Positions 56,029 to 63,701 of a DNA stretch of 64,000 nucleotides are shown here, one piece after another. A program made the position numbers and the translations under genes. Below the pieces are notes generated by a model. That model was not told the DNA's origin, ran no database searches, and saw nothing but the letters and a program-made list of their open reading frames with translations. Positions within the stretch are counted from its first letter, which is position 1. Every line of letters starts with the position of its first letter. This DNA is from Chromatiaceae bacterium (lineage in GTDB: Bacteria; Pseudomonadota; Gammaproteobacteria; Chromatiales; Chromatiaceae). The stretch spans positions 238,501 through 302,500 of the forward strand of contig JACKMX010000006.1 of NCBI GenBank assembly GCA_024235175.1, in the 5' to 3' direction.

Positions 56029-57369
56029 TTAAAGAATGAACCGGCTCAGGTCTTCGTTCGACGCAAGCTCTTTGAGGTTGTTGTCAACGTAATCCGCATC
56101 GATGGTGACCGTGGAACCGGGCACTTCCGTGGCAGTAAACGAAATACTCTCCAGCAGCCGCTCCATGACCGTGTGCAGGCGCCTTGCACCGATGTTCTCG
56201 GTACTTTCATTCACCTGCCATGCTAGCTCGGCGATGCGCCGAATGCCGTCATCGGTAAATGTCAGGTTGACATTTTCGGTTTTCATCAGCGCTTTGTACT
56301 GATCGGTAAGCGAAGCGTCCGGTTCGGTCAGAATGCGCACAAAATCCTCGCTTGTAAGCGCAGCGAGCTCAACCCGGATTGGCAGGCGTCCCTGGAGCTC
56401 TGGTATAAGGTCGGATGGTTTTGCCAGGTGGAAAGCGCCGGATGCAATGAACAGGATGTGATCGGTTTTCACGGTGCCCTGTTTGGTGGAGACTGTGCAG
56501 CCCTCGACCAGGGGCAGGAGGTCACGCTGGACCCCTTCGCGCGATACGTCGGGTCCACCGTATTCGGAGCGGCGTGCCACCTTGTCCAGCTCGTCGAGAA
56601 AAACGATGCCGTTCTGTTCCACCATCTCCAGTGCACGCAGTTTCAGGTCTTCGTCGTTGACTCGCTTTGCGGCCTCTTCATCCTGCAGGATCTTCAGGGC
56701 ATCTTTGACCTTGAGTTTGCGCTTGCGCGTGCGGCCGCCGCCAATGTTCTGAAACAGGCCCTGCAGCTGACTGGTCATCTCCTCCATGCCTGGCGGTGCC
56801 ATGATCTCCACACCCAGCGGGCTGCTGCTCACCTCGATCTCGACCTCCTTATCGTCCATCTCTCTATTGCGGATTTTCACCCGGAATTTGTTGCGGGTGT
56901 CGGAGTCGCTGCGCGCTGCGCGGTCGCTTTCGGTCTCCCAGCTGTTTCTCTGAGGACCAGGCAGGAGTGCATCCAACACCCGCTCTTCGGCGGCATCGGC
57001 AGCCTTGTCCCGGACCTTGTCCATCTCCTGTTCGCGCACCATTTTCATGGCCGAGTCGGCGAGGTCGCGGATAATCGACTCAACGTCACGACCGACATAG
57101 CCGACTTCGGTAAATTTTGTCGCCTCTATCTTGATGAAAGGGGCGTTTGCCAGCTTCGCCAGCCGGCGTGCGATTTCGGTCTTTCCCACTCCGGTTGGAC
57201 CGATCATCAGAATGTTTTTCGGTGTAATCTCATTGCGCAGCTCATCGGGCACCTGGCTGCGTCGCCAGCGATTGCGCAATGCGATGGCAACAGACCGCTT
57301 GGCAGCGTCCTGTCCGATGATATGTTTGTCCAGTTCGCAGACGATCTCTTGAGGTGTAAGTTCAGGCAT
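56029..57369 (-). CDS. hslU: HslUV protease ATPase subunit HslU
   Basis: AAA+ unfoldase of the HslUV (ClpYQ) protease. The 446-residue chain has ELDKHIIGQDAAKR, Walker A GPTGVGKTE (about 57-65), Walker B IVFLDELDK, the variable I-domain (about 110-235), and the C-terminal peptide DLSRFIL that docks into HslV. It is 12 bases downstream of hslV. Confidence 0.98.
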   Translation of the reverse strand: MPELTPQEIVCELDKHIIGQDAAKRSVAIALRNRWRRSQVPDELRNEITPKNILMIGPTGVGKTEIARRLAKLANAPFIKIEATKFTEVGYVGRDVESIIRDLADSAMKMVREQEMDKVRDKAADAAEERVLDALLPGPQRNSWETESDRAARSDSDTRNKFRVKIRNREMDDKEVEIEVSSSPLGVEIMAPPGMEEMTSQLQGLFQNIGGGRTRKRKLKVKDALKILQDEEAAKRVNDEDLKLRALEMVEQNGIVFLDELDKVARRSEYGGPDVSREGVQRDLLPLVEGCTVSTKQGTVKTDHILFIASGAFHLAKPSDLIPELQGRLPIRVELAALTSEDFVRILTEPDASLTDQYKALMKTENVNLTFTDDGIRRIAELAWQVNESTENIGARRLHTVMERLLESISFTATEVPGSTVTIDADYVDNNLKELASNEDLSRFIL

Positions 57370-57381
57370 GGCAGATGACGC

Positions 57382-57927
57382 TCAGACTTTGGCGTCCAGT
57401 TCCTCGATAGTAAGGTTATGATTGGTGTAGACACAGATATCGGCGGCGATAGCTAATCCTTTTTCCACGATATCGCGTGCTTCAAGATCTGTATTGTGCA
57501 GCAGAGCCCTTGCAGCGGCTTGGGCGAAAGGTCCACCCGAACCGATCGCCATCAGGCTCTCTTCAGGCTCAATTACATCACCAGTGCCGGTAATAATCAG
57601 GGAGCTGCTGTGGTCAGCCACCACCAACAGCGCTTCCAGCCGGCGCAGGGAACGGTCGGTGCGCCAGTCCTTTGCCAGCTCTACAGCTGCCCGGGTCAAG
57701 TGGCCATGGTACTTTTCGAGCTTAGCCTCGAACCTTTCAAACAGGGTGAAAGCATCCGCAGTGGCTCCGGCGAATCCGGCCAGCACCTTATCCTGGTAGA
57801 GGCGGCGTACCTTGCGTGCATTTCCCTTCATCACAGTATTGCCCATGGATACCTGGCCATCACCGCCGATCACTACCTTGCCTTTACGCCGGACGGAGAG
57901 AATTGTCGTGCCTTTGAGTGGCTCCAT
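57382..57927 (-). CDS. hslV: HslUV protease peptidase subunit HslV
   Basis: Threonine protease that forms a double hexameric ring. The 181-residue protein starts MEPLKGTTILSVRRKGKVVI; after removal of the first six residues the nucleophile is Thr7 (TTILSVRR). The conserved GGDGQVSMGN stretch is present. It is the first gene of the hslVU pair. Confidence 0.97.
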   Translation of the reverse strand: MEPLKGTTILSVRRKGKVVIGGDGQVSMGNTVMKGNARKVRRLYQDKVLAGFAGATADAFTLFERFEAKLEKYHGHLTRAAVELAKDWRTDRSLRRLEALLVVADHSSSLIITGTGDVIEPEESLMAIGSGGPFAQAAARALLHNTDLEARDIVEKGLAIAADICVYTNHNLTIEELDAKV

Positions 57928-58111
57928 GCTGTAAACCTCGTTATTTCTGTCACTGTTCGCCGTTGCTGACTAAGGCAAACGGCTCCAGGATTTCGGCAAT
58001 CCAACAGGCTGTTTGCTGTCAAAGCTGATTCTAACCGATCAAGGTTGGGCAAATAAGGCTGGATTTCAAGTACTGACTGCCCATCACCAGTACTATGGCA
58101 CTCGGCGTTGT

Positions 58112-59023
58112 TCAATCTCTCTTTTTTTTGGCACGCGGGTGGGCATTGTCGTAAACCTGGGCGAGATGTTGAAAGTCCAGATGGGTGTAAATCTGGGTGG
58201 TGCTGATATCTGCATGCCCCAATAACTCCTGTACCGCCCGCAGATCGCCCGACGACTCCAGCAGGTGACTGGCAAAAGAGTGGCGCAGCATATGGGGGTG
58301 CACATGCAGTGGAGTATCGTTCGCCCTGGCCCATCTGGCGATTCGTTGCTGTACCGTACGTGGGTGGATGCGGGTTCCCCTGCTGCTGACAAACAGGGCG
58401 GTTTCATACGCTGCGGCAAGTTCAGGGCGCACTCTGATCCAGCGTTGCAGTGCCTGTTGCGCCATGCTGCCGACGGGAACGTGCCGGGTTTTCGCGCCCT
58501 TCCCGGTTACCGCGAGAATGGGATCTTCAGTGTCGATATCCTGCAGTTCGAGTGAGACCAGTTCGGCCAGCCTCAAGCCCGACGAATAGAGCAGCTCCAT
58601 CATTGCGAGATCGCGCAGTTCGAGGCAATTGGCGCCCTCAATATCCAGCATGCGGCCGAGCTGGTCGGCGTCCAGTGTGGCTGGCAGACGACGTTCGCCC
58701 TTGGGGGCTCTGACACCCTGAATCGGATTCTGGTCGCTCTCCCCTTCCCGTATCAGATAACGAAACAGTGTGCGTAATACCGAAAGCTCTCGTTGCAAAC
58801 TTTTTCCGGAGATCCCCTTGCGGTGACGACCGGCAAGAAACTCCCGTACATGGTGTTGCTTAAGATCCTGCCAACGGGAGATTTTCTGTTCGTGGCACCA
58901 TTGAGCGGTGCGCGCCAGATCGCGCTGGTAGCCATTGACGGTGTGGCCGGAGAGGCGGCGCTCATGGCGCAGATGAAGAATAAAACGCGCCTGCCAGTAT
59001 TCCAACCGGGATTCCGCCATCAA
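58112..59023 (-). CDS. xerC: Tyrosine recombinase XerC
   Basis: Site-specific recombinase that with XerD resolves chromosome dimers at dif. The 303-residue protein has the N-terminal SAM-like core-binding domain and the catalytic residues in SSGLRLAEL (Arg), MLRHSFASHLL (His-x-x-Arg) and LGHADISTTQIYTH (Tyr). It overlaps DUF484 by 4 bases, the usual DUF484-xerC pairing, which favours XerC over XerD. Confidence 0.96.
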   Translation of the reverse strand: MMAESRLEYWQARFILHLRHERRLSGHTVNGYQRDLARTAQWCHEQKISRWQDLKQHHVREFLAGRHRKGISGKSLQRELSVLRTLFRYLIREGESDQNPIQGVRAPKGERRLPATLDADQLGRMLDIEGANCLELRDLAMMELLYSSGLRLAELVSLELQDIDTEDPILAVTGKGAKTRHVPVGSMAQQALQRWIRVRPELAAAYETALFVSSRGTRIHPRTVQQRIARWARANDTPLHVHPHMLRHSFASHLLESSGDLRAVQELLGHADISTTQIYTHLDFQHLAQVYDNAHPRAKKKRD

Positions 59024-59700
59024 AGGCCTGGTTCCGATACCACCTCCAGCGTTTTGCTGACAATCTCACCCAGCCGGGTCAGGTATTCGGTTCCCATTGC
59101 TGGATGAAAACGGTGCTCACTGTAACTTCCGAAGGCCAGCAGCCCAAGCAGCCCCTGTGCTTTTATAGGAATCAGTGCAGTGGAGCGGATATGTTCGGCT
59201 TGAGGACCAAAAAGATACTCAAGTTTTGCGTAGGGCAGGTGTCCGCACTGGGGAACTGCGGCATCAAGGAACTGGCCGAATCCATCAAGATCCGGATTGT
59301 TGTCACGATCAGCCTGCACGGCTGAAAACAGGTGCAACTCCATTGCCTCAGCCTGAAAATCGTCGTGGAACTCATCCTCCAGAGCATTGATTACTTCATC
59401 GAAAGTGGCAGCTGCAATCAGCGTGAGTGTAAGGTGGTGGAGGCGCTCGTTCAGTTTCTCGTTTTCTCTGGCGACAACGATCAGTTTTTCCAGTTTCCGT
59501 TTGTAGCCGGCAGTCTCTTCCCGCAGCGATTTAACCTGCCGTTCAATCAGAGAGACCGCGTCTCCGCTTCTGTGGGGAAGTTCCAGTTGCCGCAGTAGAT
59601 CGGGATAGTGAGTAAAAAAATCCGGGTTATCCCTCAGGTACGCCGCAACGGTCTCTTCCCGATTTTCCGTTTCGCAGGATTGTTCCGACTGCAGGTTCAT
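59020..59700 (-). CDS. DUF484 (GAF-like) protein
   Basis: A 226-residue protein of the family next to xerC and dapF. The start at 59700 (MNLQSEQSCETE) is chosen; an ATG at 59727 would add nine residues. It has VAAYLRDNPDFFTHYPDLL, then a coiled-coil stretch (SLIERQVKSLREETAGYKRKLEKL), and a GAF-like C-terminal domain (STALIPIKAQGLLGLLAFGS). Function unknown; possibly small-ligand sensing. Confidence 0.9.
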   Translation of the reverse strand: MNLQSEQSCETENREETVAAYLRDNPDFFTHYPDLLRQLELPHRSGDAVSLIERQVKSLREETAGYKRKLEKLIVVARENEKLNERLHHLTLTLIAAATFDEVINALEDEFHDDFQAEAMELHLFSAVQADRDNNPDLDGFGQFLDAAVPQCGHLPYAKLEYLFGPQAEHIRSTALIPIKAQGLLGLLAFGSYSEHRFHPAMGTEYLTRLGEIVSKTLEVVSEPGL

Positions 59701-60149
59701 TTTTCCAATTTCTCCCCTCGTAGACACGCACCGCCGTTCCGCTTATCCACACGGGCTCTTTTTCCACTGTTCCACTTTATCACACCTTGGTCCATGGGTT
59801 GACCAGGCTGGGAGCCTGCCGGACTTGATACCGACCTTCTTGAAGAGGAGTTGGGTAAGGCTAATCGCCTCAAACGGTCGAAAAAAATCATTTAAGCCGG
59901 TTTTCCCGCGCAGGGATTACCCAACTCCGGCTGCCTTCTCGTCCAAGTGTACCTTACTCCCCGGCGCTTGAAAATTTGTACGGATCATCAGCAGTATTCT
60001 GAACTCGACCGTAGCTTCCCGCAGGCGCAAAATTTGTCGAGGTTGCGTTGTTCGTTGATATGGATCATAGAAGTGTCAACATCATGCCGGTAGTTCTTTA
60101 GCCGGTGGTCGAGGAGCACTAGTCTTAGTAATGAAAGGTCATTGAGGAG
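59701..60149. other. Divergent gap with an 82-nt fold-back element
   Basis: This 449-bp gap has no supported gene. It has a perfect DnaA-box sequence (59743-59751) and, at 59847-59928, 12-bp perfect terminal inverted repeats around smaller hairpins (see the separate repeat entry). The downstream gene at 60150 has GAGGAG about 9 bases before its ATG. Confidence 0.6.
59847..59928. repeat. Fold-back (MITE-like or structured RNA) element
   Basis: Terminal inverted repeats GGAGTTGGGTAA (59847-59858) and TTACCCAACTCC (59917-59928) enclose two small hairpins, AGGC-taatc-GCCT and TCCC-gcgca-GGGA, and a looser central pairing (AAACGG with CCGGTTT). The result is a branched fold of 82 nt. No target-site duplication was found. 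It could be a small non-autonomous mobile element, a dispersed repeat or an RNA; only one copy was seen in the window. Confidence 0.5.
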
Positions 60150-60431
60150 ATGAGCGAGATGTTGACTTATGAGGATTGTGTGGGTCTTTGCGATTTGACC
60201 GAGGAGGAAGTTGAGGCGATTGCGGAGCACGAGCATATTCCGGAAATCGTAGCTGCTGAGCTTGGTAATTATCTGGTCCATAGTGATACCGGTGTTCCGA
60301 AGATCCGCCGCATCATTCTGGATGATATTCAATTAGCAGAGAGAAGGGGTGACAAGCACCACATGCTTGCCTTGAAGCTCGTGTTGAAGCATTTTGTGGA
60401 CACTCATCCCCAGGCGATGGGCAGCGTCTGA
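60150..60431 (+). CDS. Small acidic helical protein of unknown function
   Basis: A 93-residue protein, mostly alpha-helical by composition, starting MSEMLTYEDCVGLCDLTEEEVEAIAEHEH (a second ATG at 60159). GAGGAG lies upstream at a workable distance. It has Cys10 and Cys14, and histidines in EHEH and DKHHM, with a C-terminal helix ALKLVLKHFVDTH. No signal peptide or membrane segment. I do not recognise a characterised family. It is the first gene on the plus strand upstream of the phasin and PHA synthase. Confidence 0.72.
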   Translation: MSEMLTYEDCVGLCDLTEEEVEAIAEHEHIPEIVAAELGNYLVHSDTGVPKIRRIILDDIQLAERRGDKHHMLALKLVLKHFVDTHPQAMGSV

Positions 60432-60597
60432 ACCGCGATCGTCGCTACTGCAGGGTTGAATCACCTCGGATAGTTTGGTGGCGGAGTTCTGCAGGCTGAT
60501 GAACAGCATGTGGATGTTCGGTTGGTCCATGCGGAGTAACAACAACCAGTTGGATAAGGGGGCTCCTGTATCTGCAGGTTTCGGCAGGATTGCTTTT

Positions 60598-60612
60598 TTG
60601 TGCACTGCACAA
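60598..60612. promoter_or_regulatory. TGC palindrome 1 (possible PhaR operator)
   Basis: TTGTGCACTGCACAA is a 7-1-7 perfect palindrome just upstream of the phasin -35 box. TGC-rich palindromes of this type are the recognition sites reported for PhaR/PhbF repressors of phasin genes. Confidence 0.65.
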
Positions 60613-60620
60613 AAAAATGC

Positions 60621-60649
60621 TTGACCCGATCCCCTGTTGTCCTGATAAT
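60621..60649 (+). promoter_or_regulatory. Sigma-70 promoter of the phasin gene
   Basis: TTGACC (60621-60626), 17-bp spacer, GATAAT (60644-60649); expected start near 60656, giving a leader of about 65 bases before the ATG at 60721. Confidence 0.78.
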
Positions 60650-60660
60650 ACAATCCAGTA

Positions 60661-60676
60661 TTGTGCAGTGCAGCAA
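60661..60676. promoter_or_regulatory. TGC palindrome 2 (possible PhaR operator)
   Basis: TTGTGCAGTGCAGCAA, near-identical to palindrome 1, lies a few bases downstream of the predicted transcription start. Its position would let a bound repressor block transcription. Confidence 0.65.
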
Positions 60677-60720
60677 TTCAGCGTGTTCAACCAACTTCAG
60701 GTAAATTAAAGGTAAATATC

Positions 60721-61191
60721 ATGGCTTCTCAGACAAACAATCCTTTTGACTTCACCAGCCTTCTTAAAAGTTATGATCCACAGGCGTTCTTTAAGCAGAT
60801 GCAGGGCGGTTTCAGTGCATATCAGCTGCCGAATTTTGACAGCGGTGCTTTTCTGGAAGCCCAGAAAAAGAATATGGATGCACTGGTGAGCGCCAATCAG
60901 GCTGTGTTCGCCGGTACCCAGGAGCTTTTTAAATGCCAGTCGGAAATGTTGCAGCAGGCGATGGCCGACGCCACTGCCGCAGCCAAAGAGCTGGCCAGCT
61001 CAGGCAATCCGAAAGAGCTTGCCGCAAAGCAGGCTGAGTTGTTGCAGGCTGCAGTTGAGAAGGCACTGGCAAATTCCGCCGAACTCAGTGAGTTGGTCAA
61101 GAGCAGTCAGGAAGCGGTTGTAAAACAGATCAATGAGCGTTTTTTAGCCAGCATACAAGAGTTGAAGGAAGCGATTAACAAATTGGGATGA
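60721..61191 (+). CDS. Phasin (PHA granule-associated protein)
   Basis: Small amphipathic helical protein that coats polyhydroxyalkanoate granules. The start at 60721 (MASQTNNPFDFTSLLKSYDP) gives 156 residues. The chain is Ala/Gln/Glu-rich with the phasin pattern FKQMQGGFSAYQLPNFDSGAF, then AQKKNMDALVSANQAVFAGTQEL. No signal peptide. It is followed by a strong terminator and then the PHA synthase gene, and preceded by the promoter with the TGC palindromes. Confidence 0.9.
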   Translation: MASQTNNPFDFTSLLKSYDPQAFFKQMQGGFSAYQLPNFDSGAFLEAQKKNMDALVSANQAVFAGTQELFKCQSEMLQQAMADATAAAKELASSGNPKELAAKQAELLQAAVEKALANSAELSELVKSSQEAVVKQINERFLASIQELKEAINKLG

Positions 61192-61205
61192 TTTGGTGAA
61201 TCCCC

Positions 61206-61252
61206 CTGGCCTCTCCTGCACCCAAACCGCAGGAGAGGCCAGACTGTTTTTT
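61206..61252 (+). terminator. Rho-independent terminator after the phasin gene
   Basis: A 14-bp perfect stem, CTGGCCTCTCCTGC (61206-61219) and GCAGGAGAGGCCAG (61229-61242), followed by ACTG and six T. It partly separates the phasin from phaC transcription; a strongly expressed phasin and a weaker downstream synthase would fit. Confidence 0.92.
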
Positions 61253-61439
61253 ACATTTGGATAAGGTAACAGCGGGAGCAGCCAGCGATGGTACTGTTCC
61301 GATGTTTTTCCGCCTCCGCCAAAACTGAACGGTTTTGATATTGGCCGGATTTCCGTTCAGAAACCGCATAATCAGTCATGTCGGCATAACAACAGGTTAC
61401 GATGGCATGACAAAAAAACATATTGAGGATGAGCTGACC

Positions 61440-63575
61440 ATGAATGCATCGACTAATCTGGAATTTAACGATCTCGACTTCGAGAAACTGGCGCAGGGGC
61501 TGCTGGAAAATTTTAAAAATGTCGAGAATATCATGACCGATTTCAGCAAGACCTACGAGGAGCTGGATCTCGATCCGTTCAATCTCAAAGAGCTTTACAC
61601 CGAATGGTTTACCACGGCGATTCAGAATCCCCACAAGCTGGCACAGGTCAACATGGAGTTTTGGCAGAAAGCGATGTCCCTCTACCAGAACAGCGCGATT
61701 GGATTTCTCGGTATCAATGCTGATCCGGTGATTGAAGAGGCACGGGGTGATCGCCGCTTCCACCATGAAGATTGGGCCAAGGAACCGATCTTCAAATGTA
61801 TCAAGCAGTCCTATCTTCTGGTTTCGCAGTGGGTGCGGAATCTTGTCGCGGAGGTCGAAGGTCTCGATGCGCATTCTGCAGAAAAGGTGAAATTTTTTAC
61901 GGAACGCTATCTGGATGCAATGTCACCAACCAATTTTGCCGCCACCAATCCAGCGGTACTGCAGAAGATAATCGAGACCAAGGGAGGCAGCCTGGTTCAC
62001 GGTCTGAAAAACATGCTGCAGGATCTGGAGGATGGAAAGGGGCAGCTGAAGATACGGATGACCGATACGGAGGCTTTTGAACTGGGCAGGAACGTGGCGG
62101 TGACGCCGGGAAAGGTGGTTTTTCAAAACCGCATGTTCCAACTTATCCAGTACACGCCCACCACGAAAAAGGTATTCAAGCGACCGCTGTTGGTGGTTCC
62201 GCCCTGGATCAACAAGTTTTATATCATGGACCTGCAGCCGAAAAATTCGATGCTCAGATGGTTTGTTGAGCAGGGGCACACGGTCTTTGTCATCTCTTGG
62301 ATAAATCCAGATGAGCGTTATAGTGACATCGGATTCGACACCTATCTTGAAGAGGGAGTTCTTGTCGCCACGGACGTGGTCGAGCAGATTACCGGAGAGA
62401 ACGAATTCAACGCCATTGGCTACTGTCTCGGTGGTACCCTGTTGAGCACCACTCTGGCCTATATGAAAACTAAAGGTGACACCCGCATCAGGAGTGCAAC
62501 CTATTTCACCACCATGATCGATTTTTCCGAACCGGGAGAGCTTGGGGTTTTCATCGATGAAGAGCAGATCAGCAGTCTCGAAGAGCGGATGAATAAAGAG
62601 GGTTTTCTTGAGGGCTCCTCGATGGCAGGTGCCTTCAACATGATGCGGGCGAATGACCTTATCTGGTCTTTTTACATCAATAATTATCTGCTCGGAAACG
62701 ATCCGCGTCCATTCGATCTTCTCTACTGGAATTCGGATTCCACCCGCATGCCGGCGAAAATGCACAGTTGGTATCTGCGCAATATGTACCTTAACAACCG
62801 CCTGTGCAAAGCGGAGTTGACGGTAGCCGGTGCACCCATCGATCTCACCACCGTCGATGTGCCCACTTGTTTCGTTTCCGCGATAGAGGACCATATCGCA
62901 CCCTGGAAATCGACCTATGCAGGCGCTCAGCTTTTTTCGGGTCCTGTACGTTTTATCCTCGGTGGATCCGGTCATATCGCCGGTATCATCAACCCTCCTG
63001 ATGGGGGTAAATACGACTACCGGGTCACCGATGAACTGCTGCCGGATCCGGACAACTGGGCGGCGGGTGCAGAAAAACATCCAGGCTCCTGGTGGCCAGA
63101 GTGGCAGCGCTGGATAGCGCCCATGAGTGGTGATCTGATAGCGGCCCGTCAACCCGGAAGCGGCAAATACAAAGTGCTTGAGGACGCCCCAGGCTCTTAT
63201 GTCAAGGCACGCAGCGGAACAGGTAAGGTCATTTCTGTGGCTTCTGCGCCAGTGCCGGCTGCCACAAAAACAGCACCGAAACCAAAAGCGGCCAGGGCGC
63301 GTAAAGCGGTTGTTAAGCCCGATGTCCCGGAAAAGGCCTGGACGATCAAAGCGGTTGATGTGGCTCAGGCGGCAGCGGATGATTTGACTGCAATAACCGG
63401 CATTGGTCCAAAGTTGTCCGATGTACTGCGGCAAAAAGGGATCACCAGTTATGCAAAGATGGCAGCAATGTCTGCAGAGGAGATAAAGAGTTTACTGCTG
63501 AGCGCAGGTCCGGGTTATGCCAGGTACGATACATCCAGTTGGCCTGAGCAGGCGAAATTGCTACAGAGCAAGTGA
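61440..63575 (+). CDS. phaC: Class I PHA synthase with C-terminal helix-hairpin-helix domain
   Basis: Polymerises 3-hydroxyacyl-CoA into polyhydroxyalkanoate. Start at 61440 (MNASTNLEFNDLDFEKLAQ; ATG at 61407 possible) gives 711 residues. The core has Cys329 in GYCLGGT, Asp484 in AIEDHIAPW and His512 in GGSGHIAG, close to the Ralstonia triad Cys319/Asp480/His508. Class I enzymes end near residue 590-600. Here a Lys/Ala/Pro-rich linker (about 600-645) and a helix-hairpin-helix-like domain (about 646-711, LTAITGIGPKLSDVLRQKGI) follow. No phaE is seen. Confidence 0.93.
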   Translation: MNASTNLEFNDLDFEKLAQGLLENFKNVENIMTDFSKTYEELDLDPFNLKELYTEWFTTAIQNPHKLAQVNMEFWQKAMSLYQNSAIGFLGINADPVIEEARGDRRFHHEDWAKEPIFKCIKQSYLLVSQWVRNLVAEVEGLDAHSAEKVKFFTERYLDAMSPTNFAATNPAVLQKIIETKGGSLVHGLKNMLQDLEDGKGQLKIRMTDTEAFELGRNVAVTPGKVVFQNRMFQLIQYTPTTKKVFKRPLLVVPPWINKFYIMDLQPKNSMLRWFVEQGHTVFVISWINPDERYSDIGFDTYLEEGVLVATDVVEQITGENEFNAIGYCLGGTLLSTTLAYMKTKGDTRIRSATYFTTMIDFSEPGELGVFIDEEQISSLEERMNKEGFLEGSSMAGAFNMMRANDLIWSFYINNYLLGNDPRPFDLLYWNSDSTRMPAKMHSWYLRNMYLNNRLCKAELTVAGAPIDLTTVDVPTCFVSAIEDHIAPWKSTYAGAQLFSGPVRFILGGSGHIAGIINPPDGGKYDYRVTDELLPDPDNWAAGAEKHPGSWWPEWQRWIAPMSGDLIAARQPGSGKYKVLEDAPGSYVKARSGTGKVISVASAPVPAATKTAPKPKAARARKAVVKPDVPEKAWTIKAVDVAQAAADDLTAITGIGPKLSDVLRQKGITSYAKMAAMSAEEIKSLLLSAGPGYARYDTSSWPEQAKLLQSK

Positions 63576-63648
63576 GTAGTATCCGGCTCAGAAACACGCT
63601 ATGTGCAGTTTCTGGATGCAAATTAGGTATTCTCTTCCACAAGATAAA

Positions 63649-63679
63649 GCGCAGGCCGGAGAGCATCTTCGGCCTGTGC
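63649..63679 (-). terminator. Probable terminator of dapF
   Basis: GCGCAGGCCG (63649-63658) pairs with CGGCCTGTGC (63670-63679), ten pairs with one G-U. On the minus strand it is followed by TTTATCTT. It lies 22 bases past the dapF stop and is convergent with phaC. Confidence 0.5.
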
Positions 63680-63701
63680 CCTGTTGGCAGCGGGGTGCGG
63701 G

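Larger units (their letters stand above)
60432..60720 (+). promoter_or_regulatory. Control region of the phasin gene
   Basis: No gene is supported in these 289 bases. The right half holds a sigma-70 promoter bracketed by two TGC-rich palindromes, listed separately. Nothing notable was seen from 60432 to 60590. Confidence 0.6.

Noticed and set aside
59743..59751. DnaA box TTATCCACA upstream of DUF484
   Set aside because: Perfect but isolated, about 36 kb from dnaA. It may titrate DnaA but there is no support for an origin here.
59850..59925. Integron attC site from GTTGGGT ... ACCCAAC
   Set aside because: The core sites are in the wrong order: attC reads RYYYAAC first and GTTRRRY last on both strands, while here GTT comes first.
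61335..61439. PhaC start at 61335
   Set aside because: The added residues do not resemble PhaC N-termini; ATGs at 61440 and 61407 are better placed.
61923..63434. 503-residue open frame opposite phaC
   Set aside because: Antisense shadow of the conserved PHA synthase, without protein-family features.
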